A stretch of DNA of 64,000 bases from Aequitasia blattaphilus (GTDB taxonomy: Bacteria > Bacillota > Clostridia > Lachnospirales > Lachnospiraceae), in the NCBI RefSeq assembly GCF_024721305.1, contig NZ_JAMXOD010000002.1:1-64000 (forward strand), read 5' to 3'. The notes beneath the pieces are model-generated. The model had not been told where the DNA came from. It saw nothing but the letters and a program-made list of their open reading frames with translations, and did no database searches. This document shows positions 45,699 through 54,555 of the stretch, piece by piece. A program made the position numbers and the translations under genes. Every line of letters begins with the position of its first letter. Positions within the stretch are counted from its first letter, which is position 1.

Positions 45699-46499
45699 TT
45701 AGCTCACCTTAAAAATAATCTTCTTTGGACATTTCTCTGCACATGCACCACAGTTTGTACACTTATCGGCATCAATATGTGCAATATTATCCACGACTTT
45801 AACCGCATCAAACTCACATGCCTTTTCACACATTTTACACCCGATACATCCCACACTACAAGCTGCCATCACATCTTTTCCTTTATCCATAGATGCACAC
45901 ATTACCCAGTATTGTTCTGTTTCAGGCACCATTTCGATAATATGTTTCGGACATGACTGTACGCACTTCTCACAAGAGCGGCACAAAGCCTTATCTACCT
46001 TTGCAATACCATTTTCCATGTAAATCGCACCAAATGGACAGGCTCTCATACATGTACCACCGCCAAGGCAGCCATAATTACATTTTTTAGGTCCGCCATC
46101 CTGCATCATATTCATAATAACGCAGTCTTCAACACCGTAATAATCATAATTCTGTTTTGCACTTTCACAATCACCGGCACATTTTACATAGGCAACCTTT
46201 CTGATTAGGGCTCCTGCTTCAATACCCATAATTTCACTGATTGCTGCCGCAACCGGAGCACCTCCTACCGGACACGCTCCTACTTCTGCCTCGCCTTTTG
46301 CTATTGCTGCCGCTAAACCGGAACATCCCGGATATCCACAGGCACCACAGTTGTTTCCCGGAAGAGCTTCTAACACTAATTCTTCCTTTTCATCCACCTC
46401 AACTGCAAACTTCTTACCTGCAAGTCCAAGGAATACACCTATGAACAAGCCGGTTGCACCTACAATTGCAGTTGCAATGAGAATTCCTGATATACTCAT
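45699..46499 (-). CDS. rnfB: Rnf complex subunit RnfB (Fe-S electron carrier)
   Basis: RnfB is the ferredoxin-accepting iron-sulfur subunit of the Rnf complex. The 266-residue protein has an N-terminal membrane helix (about 6-27) and a [4Fe-4S] motif with Cys51, Cys54 and Cys59 (NNCGACGYPGC) plus a fourth Cys near 76. Several CxxCxxCxxxC ferredoxin clusters follow: CRSCEKCVQSC, CIGCKMCEKAC, CTNCGACAEKC and a cluster near CNYGCLGGGTCMRAC. It is the last structural rnf gene, after rnfA. Confidence 0.96.
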   Translation of the reverse strand: MSISGILIATAIVGATGLFIGVFLGLAGKKFAVEVDEKEELVLEALPGNNCGACGYPGCSGLAAAIAKGEAEVGACPVGGAPVAAAISEIMGIEAGALIRKVAYVKCAGDCESAKQNYDYYGVEDCVIMNMMQDGGPKKCNYGCLGGGTCMRACPFGAIYMENGIAKVDKALCRSCEKCVQSCPKHIIEMVPETEQYWVMCASMDKGKDVMAACSVGCIGCKMCEKACEFDAVKVVDNIAHIDADKCTNCGACAEKCPKKIIFKVS

Positions 46500-46511
46500 A
46501 GATACTCCCTC

Positions 46512-47087
46512 CTAAATTAAGCCCGCGAATCCAAAAAATGCGATTGCCATTAACGCTGCGGTTAACAACACAGTTGGCATTCCCTGAAAGGATTCCGGTA
46601 CATCATTGTATTCTGTTTTTTCTCGTATTCCTGCCATTAAAATAATCGCAAGGGCAAATCCTATAGAAGTTCCAAACCCATTAATTACACTTGGAAGGAT
46701 TGAATACTCCTTTTGTACATTTGTAAGTGCCACACCAAGTACTGCACAGTTCGTTGTAATAAGAGGCAAATACACACCAAGAGCGCTGTATAACCCAGGC
46801 ATAGCCTTTTTCAAAAACATTTCTACAAACTGTACTAACGCTGCAATAACAAGAATAAATACAATCGTCTGCAAGTATGTGAAATCAAGAGGTAATAATA
46901 TAAACTTATAAATCAAACTGGTGAAAAAAGATGCAATCGTAATAACAAAGATTACTGCGCCTCCCATACCACTTGCTGTTTCGACCTTTCTTGACACTCC
47001 AAGGAAGGGGCAAATACCCAAAAACTGGCTAAGTACAACATTATTAACTAGTGCCGAGCCAATTGCAATCAATAATAATTCTTTCAT
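46512..47087 (-). CDS. rnfA: Rnf complex membrane subunit RnfA
   Basis: RnfA is an integral subunit of the ferredoxin:NAD+ oxidoreductase that pairs with RnfE. The 191-residue, six-helix protein has the conserved NNVVLSQFLGICPFLGVS near 15-32 and a second half-repeat with NCAVLGVAL. In structures of Rnf/NQR, RnfA and RnfE form an inverted pair around an Fe-S centre, using the conserved Cys in CPFLG and NCAVLG. It lies 13 bases after rnfE. Confidence 0.95.
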   Translation of the reverse strand: MKELLLIAIGSALVNNVVLSQFLGICPFLGVSRKVETASGMGGAVIFVITIASFFTSLIYKFILLPLDFTYLQTIVFILVIAALVQFVEMFLKKAMPGLYSALGVYLPLITTNCAVLGVALTNVQKEYSILPSVINGFGTSIGFALAIILMAGIREKTEYNDVPESFQGMPTVLLTAALMAIAFFGFAGLI

Positions 47088-47100
47088 CTATACTCCCCTC

Positions 47101-47850
47101 CTATTCTTCTTTTTTATCCTTGCTCACATCTTCTCCTACTGGAAAGATTTGAGCAGTTCCACCACAGCCGCCACAAGTTGAGCAGCCATCACCACAATTT
47201 GCTGTATCAGGTACTTCTTCACCTTTTTTCTTTGCTGCATTTATTTTAATCTTATTTTGCAATGCAACCAAAAAGGCCAAAACCAAAAACGCTCCAGGTG
47301 CAAGTATAAAAATTGTAACTGGCACATATCCTGACTTTCCAGCCAGTTCATCCGCTACTGGAATCAACTGTACTCCAAACACTTGGCCAGAGCCGATAAT
47401 CTCACGGACAAGACCAATTGCTGTTAGTCCTAATGTAAATCCAAGTCCCATTCCTACTCCGTCAAGAGCTGACAGGAATACTCCATTTTTTGAAGCAAAA
47501 CTCTCTGCACGTCCTAAAATAATACAGTTTACAACAATTAGTGGTATATAAATTCCTAATGATTCATATAGACTTGGTGTAAAACCTTCCATTAAAAACT
47601 CAACGATTGTTACAAAAGATGCAACGATTACAATAAACGCCGGGATTCGAAGAGAATCCGGGATGATTTTACGAAGCATCGAAATCAAAACATTTGATAG
47701 AATCAAAACAATTGTTGTTGACAAACCCATTCCAATTCCGTTCGTTGCTGAAGTTGTTACCGCTAAAGTCGGACACATACCAAGCATCAATACGAAAGTT
47801 GGGTTTTCTTTAATAAGACCATTAAATAATACTTCTGTACCTTTTTTCAT
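47101..47850 (-). CDS. rnfE: Rnf complex membrane subunit RnfE with a Cys-rich C-terminal tail
   Basis: RnfE is the partner of RnfA. The 249-residue protein has the conserved LMLGMCPTLAVTTSATNGIGMG, the second half-repeat NCIILGRAESFA, and six helices. After the last helix (ending about 205) it carries a hydrophilic tail with Cys219, Cys223, Cys226 and Cys229 (CGDGCSTCGGC), then an acidic C-terminus. The tail is beyond the usual family end and could bind a metal or Fe-S cluster. It lies between rnfG and rnfA. Confidence 0.93.
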   Translation of the reverse strand: MKKGTEVLFNGLIKENPTFVLMLGMCPTLAVTTSATNGIGMGLSTTIVLILSNVLISMLRKIIPDSLRIPAFIVIVASFVTIVEFLMEGFTPSLYESLGIYIPLIVVNCIILGRAESFASKNGVFLSALDGVGMGLGFTLGLTAIGLVREIIGSGQVFGVQLIPVADELAGKSGYVPVTIFILAPGAFLVLAFLVALQNKIKINAAKKKGEEVPDTANCGDGCSTCGGCGGTAQIFPVGEDVSKDKKEE

Positions 47851-47864
47851 CTTATTCCCACCTC

Positions 47865-48440
47865 CTAAAATGCATTGCCACAGTATGCGATTGCTACGTT
47901 AACCGCCTCTGTAACTGCTCGTGATGTTATGGTTGCTCCGCTTAAAGCTTCGATAGGTTCGCCGTCTCCGCCATCTTTTTTAACTGCAAATTTGGCCGTT
48001 GTCTTTCCTACAAATTGTTCGTAGAACTTTGGCTCTTTCGCTTTCATACCAAGACCGGCTGTTTCACTAATTGATAAGAAGGATATACCACTTACCTCAC
48101 CTTCCTTCGTCAGGCCTACTGTGATTTTAATATCTCCGCCATATCCGTTTTTATCTGTTACGGTTACCACATATCCTTTATCTCCCACCGTACACACCTC
48201 ATCTACGATGGCATTTGCACCTGTGTCAGAGATTGCACTGTCTGCTGCTTTCTCATCTACTTTTTCTTCCTGAAATTCATCTACTTTTGCATCCGGAAAA
48301 ACCGCAACCCAGGCATCTCGTTTTGCTTTATCCTGAGCATTCGCTATCGGTTCCTTTGTAACCTCATAAACCAAACCTAATGCCGCTCCTGCGATTACCG
48401 TTATCAACGTTAGTATTATTGCATTTTTCCACATTTTCAT
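47865..48440 (-). CDS. rnfG: Rnf complex FMN-binding subunit RnfG
   Basis: RnfG is the covalently flavinylated subunit of the Rnf complex. The 191-residue protein has an N-terminal membrane helix (about 5-25) and the FMN attachment motif SGATITSRAVTEAV near 168-181, where Thr (S/TGAT) receives FMN from ApbE. GLGMKAKEP and SISETAGLGMK are conserved. The apbE gene is encoded a few kilobases away on the opposite strand. It lies after rnfD with a two-base gap. Confidence 0.94.
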   Translation of the reverse strand: MKMWKNAIILTLITVIAGAALGLVYEVTKEPIANAQDKAKRDAWVAVFPDAKVDEFQEEKVDEKAADSAISDTGANAIVDEVCTVGDKGYVVTVTDKNGYGGDIKITVGLTKEGEVSGISFLSISETAGLGMKAKEPKFYEQFVGKTTAKFAVKKDGGDGEPIEALSGATITSRAVTEAVNVAIAYCGNAF

Positions 48441-48442
48441 CT

Positions 48443-49390
48443 CTATTCCCCTCCTTTACCGAATGGTTTGGGAAGAGTAACCCTCTCAATCAACGGAACA
48501 ACTAAATTACTAATGATAATCGCATAGGAAACTCCCTCTGCTGATCCACCAAACAGTCGGAACAGACCGGTAAGAACTCCCATTAAAATTCCATATAGAT
48601 ACTGACCCTTCTTTGTGATAGGAGATGTCACATAGTCCGTTGCCATAAACCATGCTCCAAGCATGAGTCCGCCACCACACAAATGCGCTGTGATATAAGT
48701 CGGATCAAAGAATGCAATATCCGGATTCGCAAAATGTCCAAAGATTCCTACAAATACTGCAACAGTAACTATATAGGTACCTGGGATTCTAAGGTCAATC
48801 ACGCCCATTAAAATCAAGAAAACCGCTCCAATAATAATGGCAATTACTGAAGTCTCACCAATCGTTCCTGGTATCGTTCCTTTTAACATTTCCATGGTAT
48901 CAACAACCTCCCCTGCTTTTAACTGGCCAAGGGGTGTTGGTCCTGTTACTCCATCATAAACAAAGCGAGTCATTGGTCCCGTAAAAGAAATAACTAAAAA
49001 GCATCTCGCTCCTAAAGCCGGATTCATAAAGTTCTGACCCAACCCACCAAATAACTGTTTCACAATAATAATTGCAAAGATACTTCCTAACGCTCCCATC
49101 CATAGTGGTGCTGTAGGAGGCATATTAAGTCCTAACAGAAGTCCTGTTACAACAGCAGAAAAATCCTTTACTGTGACAGGTTTTTTCATTGCTTTCTCAT
49201 AAATTGCTTCTACTACTACTGCTGTAACTGTTGTTACAATCAGCATTAGAAGTGCTTGTATACCGAAATTGTAGACCCCAAATGCACTGGCTGGCAATAG
49301 GGCAATCGTCACCATCAACATGATATTTGAAGAAGTTATTTTATCACGAAAATGAGGAGACGCAGACATATTAAATTTTGATTCACTCAC
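48443..49390 (-). CDS. rnfD: Rnf complex membrane subunit RnfD
   Basis: RnfD is the membrane FMN-binding subunit of the Rnf complex, 315 residues. About eight or nine helices are present. The flavinylation segment reads GPTPLGQLKAG, with Thr expected to carry FMN. Conserved LLLGLNMPPTAPLWMGALGS, FMNPALGARCFL and MATDYVTSPITKKGQ are seen. It starts with GTG after an SD aggtga and lies between rnfC and rnfG. Confidence 0.95.
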   Translation of the reverse strand: MSESKFNMSASPHFRDKITSSNIMLMVTIALLPASAFGVYNFGIQALLMLIVTTVTAVVVEAIYEKAMKKPVTVKDFSAVVTGLLLGLNMPPTAPLWMGALGSIFAIIIVKQLFGGLGQNFMNPALGARCFLVISFTGPMTRFVYDGVTGPTPLGQLKAGEVVDTMEMLKGTIPGTIGETSVIAIIIGAVFLILMGVIDLRIPGTYIVTVAVFVGIFGHFANPDIAFFDPTYITAHLCGGGLMLGAWFMATDYVTSPITKKGQYLYGILMGVLTGLFRLFGGSAEGVSYAIIISNLVVPLIERVTLPKPFGKGGE

Positions 49391-49411
49391 GAGTTTGTCA
49401 CCTCTTCCTTT

Positions 49412-50731
49412 CTATTTTTTCTTTTTGTTTGCTAAAGCTGTTTTTCTCATCGATCCAATAGACTGTTTTAACGGTCTCTTGGCAGGACAAACAAAACTAC
49501 AGCTTCCACATTCAATGCATTCTAAACCATCAAATTTCAGGAAAGTTTCTTCATCATGTCTTTCACCGTAATCTGCTAGTCGAGAAGGAACAAGGCGACT
49601 GGGACAGACTTCTACACAACGTCCACAATTGATACATGGTGTTTCTGCATGAGCAGCAACCTCATCCTCATTAAACGCAATAATAGCGGAGGAAGTCTTG
49701 GTAATTGGAACGTCTAAGCTAAACATAGAAAATCCCATCATCGGACCACCTGAAATAAGCTTCTTCACATCATCTTTCAATCCGCCTGCCGCTTCTACAA
49801 GCTCTGCCTGGCTTGTACCTAAAAGCGCCATAAAGTTAGCAGGCTCATTAATGCCTTCTCCACTAACTGTAACCACACGTTCTGTGCATGGCTTTCCTTC
49901 TTTTACAGCGTAATAAACATTGATAATCGTTTCAACATTATCTACTACACACCCTGCATCTGCTGGCAGCATACTGGAATTAATTGCTCTTTTTGTTGTA
50001 GCATAAATAAGTTGACGCTCACCACCTTGGGGGTATTTTGTCTGTAACTTTACAACCTCAATACGATCATTATCCTTTGTCAGTTCTTCTAATTTCTCAA
50101 TGCAATCTGGCTTATTGTTCTCAACCGCTAAAATTCCTTTTGCATTGTCAAAAAGACGTAGAATAATCTCAAGTCCCTCTACAAGCTCATTTGTATATTC
50201 AAGCATTCTTCTGTAGTCTGCCGTAATATATGGCTCACACTCCGCGCAGTTTGCTATTACATAATCAATTTTATCTGGTTCTTTTGGTGATAGCTTCACA
50301 TGGGTAGGGAACCCAGCACCACCCATACCTACAATTCCTGCAGTTGATATTGATTTCAGAATTTCTTCTTTGGACAATTCATCAATATTGTTGGCTTTTT
50401 CCCTGGTTACTTCTTCATACTCATTATCATTTTGAATGATAATAGCATCCACCCTTCCTCCAGTAGAGTTTAGCCTTTTCTCGATACCAGATACCGTTCC
50501 TGAAACCGAAGAATAAACCGGCGAAGATACAAACCCTCCGGCTTCTGCAATCATTTGCCCTTTCAAAACACGATCGCCCTTTGCAACTATTGGTATGGCC
50601 GGAGCCCCAATGTGCTGTGAAACCGGAAAAACCAAGTCTCCAACAGGCTTTAGTTCTTTGATAGGCTTGTCTTTTGCTAATTCTTTTCCTTCAGCAGGAT
50701 GTATTCCTCCTTTAAAAGTTAACAACGCCAT
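49412..50731 (-). CDS. rnfC: Rnf complex NADH-binding subunit RnfC
   Basis: RnfC is the peripheral NADH/FMN-binding subunit. The 439-residue protein has a RnfC N-terminal domain (LTFKGGIHP), the flavin/NAD domain GGAGFPTHVKLSP, ANCAECEPYITADYR and a SLBB region (about 280-330). Two ferredoxin-type clusters are CINCGRCVEVCPSRLVP and CIECGSCSFVCPAKRPL. ATG 50731 is chosen with ggagg nine bases upstream; an in-frame TTG three codons earlier lies on the SD. It is the first gene of rnfCDGEAB. The promoter is not clear in the 111-base upstream gap. Confidence 0.94.
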   Translation of the reverse strand: MALLTFKGGIHPAEGKELAKDKPIKELKPVGDLVFPVSQHIGAPAIPIVAKGDRVLKGQMIAEAGGFVSSPVYSSVSGTVSGIEKRLNSTGGRVDAIIIQNDNEYEEVTREKANNIDELSKEEILKSISTAGIVGMGGAGFPTHVKLSPKEPDKIDYVIANCAECEPYITADYRRMLEYTNELVEGLEIILRLFDNAKGILAVENNKPDCIEKLEELTKDNDRIEVVKLQTKYPQGGERQLIYATTKRAINSSMLPADAGCVVDNVETIINVYYAVKEGKPCTERVVTVSGEGINEPANFMALLGTSQAELVEAAGGLKDDVKKLISGGPMMGFSMFSLDVPITKTSSAIIAFNEDEVAAHAETPCINCGRCVEVCPSRLVPSRLADYGERHDEETFLKFDGLECIECGSCSFVCPAKRPLKQSIGSMRKTALANKKKK

Positions 50732-50842
50732 CTTTCTCAACCTCCTCGTTTTATCTCTATTAACTATAACTTATAAACCTGATTTTTTCTACAATTATTT
50801 CACCCATAGAATGTACCTAATCCAGAACATTTTGCTAATTCT

Positions 50843-51769
50843 TTAACATACTTTAAAAATCTCTGTCAGCCCTTCTTGATATCGATCAAATTTCTCTGCT
50901 TTCTTTATCTTTTTAATACTTTTTCTGCCATCCGGGAAAAGCCTTTCCAAATATATAAATATTTCCTTCATTTTGTGCAGAACCTGTTTCTCTGAAATAC
51001 CCACCTTACTGTATTCCTCCAAAAGCTTCTGTAAGAAAGAATAAATACGTTGGTAAGAAATTGCCTCCTCTCCCTTTATCAACTCCAGCAGACAAGGATT
51101 TCCTACTATTCCTCTCCCAATCATAATTCCTTTTAAATTTGGAAACTTCTCTTCTATGAAATGAGCATCTTCTGCAGTATTAATATCTCCATTGTAAATA
51201 AGAGGTGCTTTGATTTCCTGATATGCCATTTCAAACATTTTAAGGTTTACCGTATTTCCATAAAAATCTTTTTGGGTTCTCGGATGGAGAATAAATTCTT
51301 TGATTGGATACTTATTAAACAATGGAATAAGCTCCAAAAATTCTTCAGCCTCATTCACTCCAAGTCTTGACTTTATGGAAATCTCTACTGATGGATCCTT
51401 AAATATCTCATCCAGAAACCGATCCAATTTATCCGGATATGCAAGGAATCCAGAGCCTCTCCCCTTTCCAACTACCGTCTTAGAGGGACATCCCAGATTC
51501 AGATTAATCTCCCGGTATCCTGCCTCTCTCAACTTCCTTACAGTCTCCAAAAAGCCCTCACTCTCATTGGATAAAATCTGAGGAACCAGACAGAGATTGC
51601 CATTGTATTCTGAACTGATTTCCTTTTTTTCTCTTTCATTAAATCCTCTCTTTTGATGGGGTACCAGAAATGGAGTGAAGTATTTATCAAAGGGAATAAA
51701 ATTGTCATGATAATGTTTTCGAAATCCATAAGTTGTCACCCCTTCTAAGGGCGCCATGTAATATACCAA
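50843..51769 (-). CDS. tRNA-dihydrouridine synthase family protein
   Basis: The 308-residue FMN-dependent enzyme reduces uridines in the tRNA D-loop. Start VYYMAPLEGVTTYGFR, LNLGCPSKTVVGKGRGSGFLAYP with the catalytic Cys, SIKSRLG and IMIGRGIVGNPCLL are typical. The start is a TTG at 51769: ggagg lies eight bases upstream and homologues begin at YYMAPLEG. The nearest ATG further upstream adds a non-conserved stretch. A terminator lies just upstream, so it is transcribed separately from the S1-domain gene. Confidence 0.88.
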   Translation of the reverse strand: MVYYMAPLEGVTTYGFRKHYHDNFIPFDKYFTPFLVPHQKRGFNEREKKEISSEYNGNLCLVPQILSNESEGFLETVRKLREAGYREINLNLGCPSKTVVGKGRGSGFLAYPDKLDRFLDEIFKDPSVEISIKSRLGVNEAEEFLELIPLFNKYPIKEFILHPRTQKDFYGNTVNLKMFEMAYQEIKAPLIYNGDINTAEDAHFIEEKFPNLKGIMIGRGIVGNPCLLELIKGEEAISYQRIYSFLQKLLEEYSKVGISEKQVLHKMKEIFIYLERLFPDGRKSIKKIKKAEKFDRYQEGLTEIFKVC

Positions 51770-51798
51770 AAGTCCAGCCTCCTTTTTCACGTTTAAAA

Positions 51799-51825
51799 AG
51801 AGCGGGGTCACTGAGACCTCGCCCT
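51799..51825 (-). terminator. Terminator after the S1-domain gene
   Basis: An 11-base stem (51799-51809 with 51815-51825, containing a G-U and a mismatch) has a five-base loop and is followed on the minus strand by TTTTT. It ends the rpiR-to-S1 operon. Confidence 0.75.
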
Positions 51826-51849
51826 TATTTTATAAATAAATAGCTCTAA

Positions 51850-53046
51850 TTATGCATCCTGGCATTCAGAATCTGGACCCACAACACCTTCTGGAGTAGA
51901 CACACAAGTATCCGCGTCTCCTTCTACTTCGTCATTTGCCACATCTGAAGCTGCTTGATTTCCTACATCGCCACTTTCAACGCTGTCTGCTGCATCTCCT
52001 TCAATCGCTTTCATGCTTAAGCTAATCTTCTTGTCATCAATGTTCAAGTCTACAATTTTAGCTTCTATAACCTGATTGATTTTTAATACATCAGATGGTT
52101 TTTCCACATGCTCTTTTGAAATCTGTGAAACATGAAGTAAAGCATCGATTCCAGGAGCAAGCTCTACGAAAGCACCAAAATCTGTCATTCTGGCAACCTT
52201 GCCTTCAACCACTTTGCCAACTGCAAAATCGTCTTCTGCATTTGCCCATGGATTAGAATCTGGGAATTTCAAGCTTAAGGCAACCTTCGTATCATTAATA
52301 TCTTTGATTAATACCTTTAATACTTCTCCTACCTTAAAGACTTTCTTTGGATTCTCAACACGTCCCCAAGACATCTCGGAAATATGAAGCAATCCATCTA
52401 CACCGCCTAAGTCAACGAAAGCACCAAAATCTGTAACGTTTTTAACGGTTCCTTCAATCACATCTCCAACTTGAAGCTTTTCAAGCAGTTCTTTTTGCAT
52501 CTCAGAACGTTTCGCTACAAGAAGTTGTCTTCTATCACCAATCACACGATTTCTTCTTGGATTAAATTCACTAATTACAAACTCGATTTCCTGTCCTTGA
52601 TACTTGCTTAAGTCTTTTTCATACGTATCCGATACAAGACTGGCTGGAATAAACACATTTGCTTCCTCGATTGTAACACGAAGTCCACCACCTAAAATCT
52701 GGGCAACTGATGCTTTTAATACTTCGTGATTTTCATAAGCTTCTTTTAGGCGCTCATTTCCTTTTTCTGCTGCAAGTCTCTTATAAGTCAATAATACCTG
52801 ACCATCTCCATCATTTACTTTAAGCACTTTTGTTGTCATACTGTCGCCAACCTTAGCAACTGTAGTCAGGTCAATACCTGGTTCGTTTGTATACTCATTG
52901 CGAGTCAAGATACCATCCGCTTTGTAGCCTATATTTAAAATGATTTCATCTGGTTTCACATCGATGACAACGCCATCTACAACCTCTCCATTCCTAATAG
53001 TTTTAAACGATTCCTCTAACATTTGTTCAAAAGTTAAATCTGACAT
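51850..53046 (-). CDS. S1 RNA-binding domain protein (RpsA-like)
   Basis: The 398-residue protein has four S1 repeats: about 20-90, 105-175 (GGGLRVTIEEANVFIP), 190-265 (GTVKNVTDFGAFVDLGGVDGLLHIS) and 275-350 (VARMTDFGAFVELAPGIDALLHVS). The acidic, low-complexity tail (about 351-398) is probably disordered. The two final S1 repeats are most canonical. It resembles clostridial RpsA-like S1 proteins. The ATG overlaps the end of ispH by 13 bases, with its SD aggagg inside ispH, so the two are coupled. Confidence 0.9.
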   Translation of the reverse strand: MSDLTFEQMLEESFKTIRNGEVVDGVVIDVKPDEIILNIGYKADGILTRNEYTNEPGIDLTTVAKVGDSMTTKVLKVNDGDGQVLLTYKRLAAEKGNERLKEAYENHEVLKASVAQILGGGLRVTIEEANVFIPASLVSDTYEKDLSKYQGQEIEFVISEFNPRRNRVIGDRRQLLVAKRSEMQKELLEKLQVGDVIEGTVKNVTDFGAFVDLGGVDGLLHISEMSWGRVENPKKVFKVGEVLKVLIKDINDTKVALSLKFPDSNPWANAEDDFAVGKVVEGKVARMTDFGAFVELAPGIDALLHVSQISKEHVEKPSDVLKINQVIEAKIVDLNIDDKKISLSMKAIEGDAADSVESGDVGNQAASDVANDEVEGDADTCVSTPEGVVGPDSECQDA

Positions 53047-53885
53047 TCTTTTTGAACCTCCTCAATTATTTTGTTGGGCGTGGATGCCCCTGCTGTAATG
53101 CCTATTGATTCCACGTACCTTAATTGACTCGTGTCCAAATCGTCAAGTGTTTGTATATAGAACGTAGTCTTACAAACTTCTCCGCATATCTCAAATAGCT
53201 TTTGGGTATTTGAACTATGCTTATCGCCAATTACAATCATAGCCTCCACTTTTGCTGCAATATCCCTTGCTTCTTCCTGTCTTTCCTTCGTCGCTGAGCA
53301 AATCGTGTTGCAAACACTTATATCATAACCTTTTTTTGAAATTATTTCAACTAATTCTTTGAATTTATTGTGATTAAATGTTGTTTGTGAAACAATGCAG
53401 ATACTTTGTTTTTTATCACTTAAAGAAATATTTTTTGCATCTTGCTCGTTTTCAACAATAAATACATTTTCTTTTCCCCAGCCTTTTATTCCCTTTACCT
53501 CAGGGTGAGAAGGGTTTCCAATGATAATTACCAGCTTCTCGTTTTCTGTTTCTTTCTCAACAATGGAATGAATACGCTTCACAAACGGGCAGGTAGCATC
53601 TACATAACGAAGGTTCTTTTCTTCCAAAATCTCGTAAACCTTTTTTTCAACACCGTGAGAACGTAAAATCACAACACCCTTTTCCAATTTTCTTAATTCC
53701 TCTTCATCCTCAATGATTTCCACACCTTTTTCTTTTAAATCCCTTGCAACGATTTCATTGTGGATAATTGGTCCATACGTATAGATCCGTTCCCCTGATT
53801 CTTTTTGAATCTCTTGGTAAACTGTGTCAACTGCCCTTTTTACTCCAAAACAAAAACCGGCTGTTTTTGCTAAAATAATTTTCAT
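53034..53885 (-). CDS. ispH: 4-hydroxy-3-methylbut-2-enyl diphosphate reductase IspH
   Basis: IspH makes IPP and DMAPP in the last step of the MEP pathway. The 283-residue [4Fe-4S] enzyme has its cluster cysteines Cys12 (GFCFGVKRAV), Cys99 (DATCPFVK) and Cys196 (TICSATKERQ), and catalytic residues in RSHGV and the SQTTFN segment. It stops normally at the 13-base overlap with the S1 gene. In some Clostridia IspH and S1 are one fused protein; here they are separate. Confidence 0.95.
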   Translation of the reverse strand: MKIILAKTAGFCFGVKRAVDTVYQEIQKESGERIYTYGPIIHNEIVARDLKEKGVEIIEDEEELRKLEKGVVILRSHGVEKKVYEILEEKNLRYVDATCPFVKRIHSIVEKETENEKLVIIIGNPSHPEVKGIKGWGKENVFIVENEQDAKNISLSDKKQSICIVSQTTFNHNKFKELVEIISKKGYDISVCNTICSATKERQEEARDIAAKVEAMIVIGDKHSSNTQKLFEICGEVCKTTFYIQTLDDLDTSQLRYVESIGITAGASTPNKIIEEVQKECQI

Positions 53886-53897
53886 ATTTCCAAACCT

Positions 53898-54554
53898 CTA
53901 TTTACATTCTTTTAAAATCCTGTTCACAACTTCCCTAATACTTAAATTAGAACTATCGATTCGAATTGCATCTTCTGCTTGTTTTAAAGGTGCGATTTCT
54001 CTTGTAGAGTCCTGCTTATCTCTTATAATGATATCTCGTTCAATCTCGTCAATACTTGGGTTTAGACCTCTTCTTTTCAATTGGTTCATTCTTCGCATGG
54101 CTCGTGTTCTTGAGCTGGCTGTTAAAAAAATCTTTACATTGGCATCTTTTAGCACATTCGTCCCTATATCTCTGCCGTCCATTACCACATCAAAGGAATT
54201 TCCTAAATCTCTTTGCATTTGCAAAAGCTTGTCTCGAACTGCCTTGAGGCTGCTTACTTTTGATGCCATATTTCCAACTTCTTCGGTACGGATTTTATGG
54301 GTGATTCTATTTCCATTCAAATAAACTTCTTGTTTTCTTTTTTCGTAACGAATCTCTATCTGTATATCTGGAAGCACCTCAATAATTTTTTCCTGCTCAT
54401 CTGCCTTAATACCTCTTTCTAAAAGAAAATAAGCAATTCCTCTATAAAGCGCTCCTGTATCCACGTATATATATCCTTTTCGTCTTGCAACTTCCTTTGC
54501 AATCGTACTTTTTCCCGCTCCCGCAGGCCCATCAATTGCTATCTGATATCCCAT
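53898..54554 (-). CDS. cmk: Cytidylate kinase Cmk
   Basis: Cmk phosphorylates CMP and dCMP. The 218-residue P-loop kinase has AIDGPAGAGKSTIAKEVARR at its start, VDTGALYRG, the DGRDIGTNV motif and a RDKQDSTREIAPLKQA Arg-rich lid. All are canonical. It sits between the FAD-dependent oxidoreductase and ispH in the frequently seen clostridial order. Confidence 0.95.
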   Translation of the reverse strand: MGYQIAIDGPAGAGKSTIAKEVARRKGYIYVDTGALYRGIAYFLLERGIKADEQEKIIEVLPDIQIEIRYEKRKQEVYLNGNRITHKIRTEEVGNMASKVSSLKAVRDKLLQMQRDLGNSFDVVMDGRDIGTNVLKDANVKIFLTASSRTRAMRRMNQLKRRGLNPSIDEIERDIIIRDKQDSTREIAPLKQAEDAIRIDSSNLSIREVVNRILKECK

Positions 54555-54555
54555 T

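Noticed and set aside
45268-45702. Plus-strand open frame of about 144 codons opposite DUF2752
   Set aside because: It is antisense to a gene with a recognisable DUF2752 motif and has no SD of its own.
50732-50842. Promoter of the rnf operon
   Set aside because: Several TATAGT/TATAAG-like strings occur but none has a good -35 at 16-18 bases.
53034-53046. Sequencing frameshift splitting an IspH-S1 fusion
   Set aside because: ispH has a proper stop and complete length, and the S1 gene has its own ATG and SD. Kept as a finding, not annotated as broken.
53824-54324. Plus-strand open frame of about 166 codons antisense to cmk and the start of ispH
   Set aside because: It is antisense to a well-conserved gene, has no SD or promoter, and its codons reflect the complement of cmk.
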